A stretch of 64,000 nucleotides of DNA from Lewinellaceae bacterium. GTDB lineage: Bacteria > Bacteroidota > Bacteroidia > Chitinophagales > Saprospiraceae. How positions within the stretch are numbered: position 1 is the first letter of the stretch; each line of letters opens with the position of its first letter. A program made the position numbers and the translations under genes. The DNA is taken from the NCBI GenBank assembly GCA_020636005.1, contig JACJYR010000001.1, positions 1,870,001 through 1,934,000 on the forward strand, written 5' to 3'. Under the pieces are notes generated by a model. It searched no databases. It was not told where the DNA came from and saw only the letters and a list, made by a program, of their open reading frames with translations. This document shows, piece after piece, positions 60,115-64,000 of the stretch.

Positions 60115-61713
60115 TCAGCCCCGCACATACACCTCATACGAATAAACAATCTCTAATTTCCCATCGGCATCCAACGACGTTTCCCAACAGACATTGGTGG
60201 CCTTGTTCAGCATGTCCCGGTTGTTAATGGTTTCCTGTGTCAGCCAGGGAACGGAGGTTTCGCCCAACTGCCCGCTAATGGTACGCCGGACGTTCAGGGC
60301 GATTTTTTCTTTTTTAAAATTGCGGATCTCAATCTTCCCCTCCACCTTCACCAAATCGTACCAGTACCCAGTGTTGGGGTATTGCCTTGCCCTTTCCTTG
60401 CGGCTGGTTTCCCGTTCGGCCTGCTTTATCCTGATGTCCGGCGCTTCGGTAAGTTTCACAAAAGAATGGCCCCCGGCGGAGGTATAGGTGAGCATGTCCT
60501 GGCTGATAGGGCGGGCCCCGGCTTCCTGGTTTACCACGAAAACGGAGCCGGTCGTCCAAGGCTGGTTGGTCTTGTTGTTGATGCGCACGGTGTGGAAGAC
60601 CTTGTTTTCCTCATCGGGCGAAAAGAGGAAGTCCTGCTGGAAATTTGGATTTCCGTTATCCGGCAGGTTGGCTTCATAGACGTGTGCAATGGTTATTTTT
60701 TCATTGAAAATACGCTGCATGGCACGGCCGCCTTTTTTAAGGGAAAAGTTTTTGAGGTGGTAAAAAAACAAGTCCTCGTTGCTGCTGCCCTCGACGGGGC
60801 TGGTGCTGATAGGCGAAGTCTCGGCGTCGGCGTTGATTCCGTAATTAATGGTCTGCGTAGCCAGCGAATTGCTCATTTGCTGTGCAAACCGGGTGTCCGG
60901 ATAGGGCATGCTTTTCATAAAATCCACCAGGAATGACAACCTATCGGCATAGCGGAAATTCGGTACACCTACCACGAGGTCTAAGGCCACATTGTCCAGA
61001 TCTTCGGCTTCGTTTGAGAGTTCGGCCTGCAGGGTGAGGGTGGCCTCGGTTTTGGATTGTAGTTCGAGTAGGTATTGCGGCGCCCAGTTCAGGCCGTTCC
61101 GCAGGTACATCATGTTGAGTTCCTGGTCGCTTTTTGTGTCGGCAAAACTGATCTCCACTACATTTTGGGGCAGCTTTTCCAGCAGCTCTTTTGACAGGGC
61201 GGGTTTTTCCAAAAACTCGATCTGCGTTACCTGTGCACTGTAAAAAGAAACCCATGGGCCAGTGCTGGTTTTCATGGTGACAAGGCTGTTAAGGCTGCCC
61301 AACCGTGCAGGCCCGGGGCGGCCTTCATCCATCGACTCAATCACCCCCTCGTAAGTTCGGTTGTCGCCCAAATAGACTTTCATCTTTTTCCCATTGTTGA
61401 TGGCCATCAAATCCTGAAAGGCCTGCACGTCAACGTTCCGCTTTTCCTCGGTGCTGTCGGGGAAACTTTTCACAAAAGCCAGATTGTCGCTGGGGGAGCT
61501 GAACCAAAGGCTGCCGAACAGCGAGGCCGGCACGTCGCCCTCCTTCACACGGTAGGTGCTCTTGTCAGTTTTTACTTTGCCGTATTTGATGAAAAAAGAC
61601 TGGCCGTTTTTAAAAACCGCAACGGATTGGGTCTTAAAATCCTGCGCAAATAGCGTTGAGAAAAGGGAACATGCCAGTACAACGGCCAGGGTGGTTTGTT
61701 TTGCATTTTTCAT
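60115..61713 (-). CDS. Exported DUF4139-like protein
   Basis: 532 aa from the ATG at 61713; a longer frame to 61767 lacks a sensible N-terminus. Signal peptide ends STLFA/QD at about residue 23. The pattern of N-terminal VAVFKNGQSFFIKYGKVK, the later ELNMMYLRNGLNWAPQYLLE, LQAELSNEAEDLDNVALDLV and the C-terminal RISGQLGETS-type strand region fits DUF4139-containing proteins, whose function is unknown. No catalytic motif seen. Divergent from the amidohydrolase gene at 61834. Confidence 0.75.
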   Translation of the reverse strand: MKNAKQTTLAVVLACSLFSTLFAQDFKTQSVAVFKNGQSFFIKYGKVKTDKSTYRVKEGDVPASLFGSLWFSSPSDNLAFVKSFPDSTEEKRNVDVQAFQDLMAINNGKKMKVYLGDNRTYEGVIESMDEGRPGPARLGSLNSLVTMKTSTGPWVSFYSAQVTQIEFLEKPALSKELLEKLPQNVVEISFADTKSDQELNMMYLRNGLNWAPQYLLELQSKTEATLTLQAELSNEAEDLDNVALDLVVGVPNFRYADRLSFLVDFMKSMPYPDTRFAQQMSNSLATQTINYGINADAETSPISTSPVEGSSNEDLFFYHLKNFSLKKGGRAMQRIFNEKITIAHVYEANLPDNGNPNFQQDFLFSPDEENKVFHTVRINNKTNQPWTTGSVFVVNQEAGARPISQDMLTYTSAGGHSFVKLTEAPDIRIKQAERETSRKERARQYPNTGYWYDLVKVEGKIEIRNFKKEKIALNVRRTISGQLGETSVPWLTQETINNRDMLNKATNVCWETSLDADGKLEIVYSYEVYVRG

Positions 61714-61833
61714 AAACAAAGTGGATTTATAGGATGAAAGGGATGAATTTGTAGTTTTACTTCCCAAGGATCAAAGGTTGGGAGAAACCTGGCCGTTGGT
61801 TGTATCCTTCCAACTATCAAAACTACAACGATA

Positions 61834-62934
61834 ATGTTTTTCAAGAAATTACTCCTCCTGTTGTGCCTACTGCCGATCACTTTGTTTGCCCAGCAAAACG
61901 GGCCGCTCGATATCCGCATGGACTTTGAATCTTACGATCCGCCGAGCACCCTGGTAGTACCAGAGCACATCGTGACAAAAGCCAAATTCCCTTTTATTGA
62001 CGTACACAGCCACCAATGGCGCATGGACACAGCCAACCTCGATCAACTGGTCGGCGAAATGGACGCCATGAATATGGGCATCATGGTGAACCTCAGCGGC
62101 CGGGGCGGGAGGACGCTCTCGGCCATGACGGAAAACGTGGCCAGGCAGTACCCCAACCGCTTCGCCGTTTTCACCAATATCAACCTGCAAAGCATTGACG
62201 ACCCCGACTGGACAGCGGAAACCGTTAAGCAAATCGAATACGATGTGGCCAACGGCGCCAAGGGCCTGAAAATTTACAAAAGCCAGGGCATGGACAACAG
62301 GGACAGCCAAGGCAACCGCATCCCCATCAACGACCCACGCATTGATGACGTCTGGGAAAAATGTGGCGAACTGGGCATCCCCGTCCTCATCCATTCCGCC
62401 GACCCGAAACCCTTTTGGGAGCCGCACGACTCGCTGAACGAGCGCTGGCTGGAACTCAAGACCCACCCCCGCCGTATCCGCACCGCCGAAGATGCTTCCT
62501 GGGAAACCATCCTGGCCGAGCAGCACGACATTTTCAAAAAACACCCCAACACCACCTTCATCAACGCCCACATGGGCTGGCATGCCAACAACCTCGCCCG
62601 CCTTGGCGAACTAATGGACGAAATGCCCAACATGTACGTGGAGATAGGCGCCATCATCGCCGAACTGGGCCGCCAGCCGCGCATGGCCAACCGCTTTTTT
62701 GAACAATACCAGGACCGGGTACTGTTCGGAAAAGACGCCTACAACCCCGACGAGTACCCCACCTACTTCCGGGTGCTGGAAACTGCGGACGAGTACTTTC
62801 CCTACTACAAGCGCTACCACGCCTTTTGGAAAATGTACGGCCTCGAACTACCCGACGAAATTTTGAAGAAGCTTTATTATAAAAATGCACTGAGGATTAT
62901 CCCCGGGCTAGACGCTTCCTTATTCCCGGATTGA
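61834..62934 (+). CDS. Exported amidohydrolase-family (TIM-barrel) protein
   Basis: 366 aa. Signal peptide MFFKKLLLLLCLLPITLFAQ. Amidohydrolase-2-type metal ligands: FIDVHSHQWRMD (HxH), a later VLIHSADPKPFWEPHDSLNE His, FINAHMGWHANNLARLGELM His, and the Asp in VLFGKDAYNPDEYPTYF. Family members hydrolyse or decarboxylate small ring compounds with a zinc or manganese ion. Export is unusual for decarboxylases of the ACMSD type, so a hydrolase acting outside the cytoplasm is more likely. Confidence 0.87.
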   Translation: MFFKKLLLLLCLLPITLFAQQNGPLDIRMDFESYDPPSTLVVPEHIVTKAKFPFIDVHSHQWRMDTANLDQLVGEMDAMNMGIMVNLSGRGGRTLSAMTENVARQYPNRFAVFTNINLQSIDDPDWTAETVKQIEYDVANGAKGLKIYKSQGMDNRDSQGNRIPINDPRIDDVWEKCGELGIPVLIHSADPKPFWEPHDSLNERWLELKTHPRRIRTAEDASWETILAEQHDIFKKHPNTTFINAHMGWHANNLARLGELMDEMPNMYVEIGAIIAELGRQPRMANRFFEQYQDRVLFGKDAYNPDEYPTYFRVLETADEYFPYYKRYHAFWKMYGLELPDEILKKLYYKNALRIIPGLDASLFPD

Positions 62935-63029
62935 CGTAAGGCCGTCACTCACTATTTGGAAACAAGGTAATTTCAGCATGGTGTTTGGTGCTGTTTGAGG
63001 TGGCATTTTTTGGATTAATCGAACAAACT

Positions 63030-63329
63030 ATGAACAGCACTCGTAAAAACCTGGCCGCGGCTGCGTGGTCAAAACTTGAGTCCCTTTCCAGCCTGCGCAA
63101 GTTCCTTCAAAAAGAATTGGAACATACACACCAGTTTTCTGCTGCCCTGTCCGGCGACAGTATCGTGGAGGCGCTTTACTCCATAGACAGTTTCAGCAAG
63201 GAGATTTCAACATTTCTTCAACTAGCAAACGACGAAGACAACCTTGCCGATTTGGAGGAAGCGTTCGAAGGCCTGTCAACCCGGTACCATGCCCTGATGA
63301 ACAACATGGAAAAAATGATCGGGCAATAA
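63030..63329 (+). CDS. Small helical protein of unknown function
   Basis: 99 aa from the ATG at 63030 (MNSTRKNLAAAAWSKLESLS). No signal peptide; long helices (SLRKFLQKELEHTHQFSAAL, TFLQLANDEDNLADLEEAFE) suggest a coiled coil or helical bundle. No family recognised. Same strand as the amidohydrolase, 95 nt downstream. Confidence 0.6.
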   Translation: MNSTRKNLAAAAWSKLESLSSLRKFLQKELEHTHQFSAALSGDSIVEALYSIDSFSKEISTFLQLANDEDNLADLEEAFEGLSTRYHALMNNMEKMIGQ

Positions 63330-63420
63330 GCGTTGGCGCATTGCCGGGGTTTTTCGTTTATTTGCAGGTACATAGTTTGTCCCCAATCCCAATATAAACT
63401 GAACCGTACACCTTTAGCAT

Positions 63421-63933
63421 TTGAGAACCGGGTTTGCCATATTTTTCCTCCTGTTGCTATGCTTCCCTTTCTGGGGAACTTATGGTATTTTATTGCACCG
63501 CAGATCTTGCGCCAGGCGATCCATTGCCCTACAAATTGCAGAAGGGGCTGGACAAAGCAACTTAACTAAGCTATCTTTTTCCAAGGCTGACAGCAGATCC
63601 CTTTTGGATTGGGAACACGGCCATGAATTTGAATACTTGGGCGAGATGTATGATGTCGTGCGTTCTGAGGCAATTGGCGACAGCATAGTTTATTACTGCA
63701 TACCAGACAAAGTTGAAACCGTTCTTAATAATCAACTGCGGCAAGCCACCAATAACAACCCCCAGAACAAGCAAGACTTCAAAAGCCTGATGGATTTTTT
63801 CAAATCCATTTATTGCCCCCCCTTACCTGACATTTACCGCCATGTTGCAGCCATGGTAAAACAACAAGATCATTACTTCATGGCCTATCTTTCCCATTCA
63901 TTCCCACCACCTGTCCCCCCTCCAAAGGCCTGA
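63421..63933 (+). CDS. Membrane-anchored small protein of unknown function
   Basis: 170 aa from a TTG at 63421; an in-frame stop (TAG at 63415) rules out a longer form. One N-terminal hydrophobic helix (FAIFFLLLLCFPFWGTYGIL), then RRSIALQIAEGAGQSNLTKL, EFEYLGEMYDVVRSEAIGDS, YYCIPDKVETVLNNQLRQA, and a Pro-rich end (SFPPPVPPPKA). The pattern, including the GHEFEYLGEMYDVV stretch, is one I associate with small proteins in Bacteroidota, but I know no function. Confidence 0.75.
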   Translation: MRTGFAIFFLLLLCFPFWGTYGILLHRRSCARRSIALQIAEGAGQSNLTKLSFSKADSRSLLDWEHGHEFEYLGEMYDVVRSEAIGDSIVYYCIPDKVETVLNNQLRQATNNNPQNKQDFKSLMDFFKSIYCPPLPDIYRHVAAMVKQQDHYFMAYLSHSFPPPVPPPKA

Positions 63934-63936
63934 TTT

Positions 63937-63985
63937 GTCAAAGTTAGGCTTTGTCAACCAATGTCAACAAATTGGTTGGCACAAA
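63937..63985 (+). repeat. GTCAA word array at the right edge
   Basis: TTTGTCAAAGTTAGGC, then TTTGTCAACCAATGTCAAC and AAATTGGTTGG; a 12-15 nt spaced word with a weak inverted half. Cut short by the window end. Confidence 0.4.
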
Positions 63986-64000
63986 GAATTTGATGCGCTG

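Noticed and set aside
61834..62934. ACMSD (kynurenine-route decarboxylase) identity for the amidohydrolase
   Set aside because: It has a signal peptide and only generic amidohydrolase-2 ligands; ACMSD is cytoplasmic.
1..64000. tRNA, rRNA and insertion-sequence genes
   Set aside because: None recognised by eye on either strand; no transposase motifs in any long frame. A tRNA scan was not possible.

Overview
The window looks like a chromosomal segment of a Bacteroidota bacterium, most likely Saprospiraceae or a close relative. The evidence is TAnnTTTG-type -7 promoter elements, A-rich rather than Shine-Dalgarno leaders, CarboxypepD_reg-like/EVVVTG plug domains, type III glutamine synthetase, a trifunctional MMPL/acyltransferase/methyltransferase protein, and several secreted TPR proteins. 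I saw no rRNA, tRNA, CRISPR array or intact insertion sequence. All domain calls are read from the sequence by eye; no searches were run.

Left end (1-12.1 kb, all minus strand): a tightly packed probable operon of exported caspase-fold proteins. In transcription order it holds a metacaspase with a DUF4384-like C-terminus, a broken lipoprotein/TPR/CHAT gene, a CHAT-TPR protein, and three caspase-TPR paralogs (the last cut by the window edge). The paralogs share nearly identical DNA but carry different short repeated words at one fixed site between signal peptide and caspase domain.

12-19 kb: a 2OG-Fe(II) oxygenase between two ~113-bp direct repeats, an exported von Willebrand A protein, a HepT-MntA type VII toxin-antitoxin pair, an ECF-type sigma factor with a membrane partner carrying a TonB C-terminal domain, a hairpin-repeat array and dihydrofolate reductase.

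19-29.3 kb: a GreA-like protein, kynurenine 3-monooxygenase, a small exported protein, then three minus-strand genes (trifunctional MMPL/acyltransferase/methyltransferase, phytoene-desaturase-like FAD enzyme, C45 acyltransferase) of the kind found in flexirubin/aryl-polyene clusters, but without ketosynthase or carrier genes here.

29.3-32.9 kb: an accessory island with a MazEF-like pair, a frameshifted gene duplicate, an orphan XisI, an intact copy of the duplicate, and a visibly A/T-rich PLD-type nuclease with a DUF5655-like end. Part of it is bracketed by an inverted pair of REP-like elements.

32.9-47.4 kb: mostly housekeeping: UvrD-type helicase with a probable Fe-S nuclease, Pcm, 2-oxoacid dehydrogenase E2, ComEC, HAD phosphatase, Xaa-Pro aminopeptidase, Dabb protein, and a response regulator/histidine kinase pair.

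47.5-53.4 kb: nitrogen block: AmtB, type III glutamine synthetase, and an animal-like glutaminase with ankyrin repeats preceded by a strongly structured leader. The PilJ/NarX-like kinase is divergent from amtB.

53.4-64 kb: a membrane protein, a kynurenine-formamidase-like cyclase, a lipoprotein with LVIVD-like and DUF4114-like regions, DnaJ with a small partner, an FkbM methyltransferase, a DUF4139-like exported protein, an exported amidohydrolase and two small unknowns.

Across the window many intergenic spacers, usually just before a start codon, are filled with short locus-specific repeated words (for example GTTTGA, GGTTGATA, ACCGTCCACC, GGAATTAG). I consider this, together with the word swap inside the caspase paralogs, the most unusual signal here.
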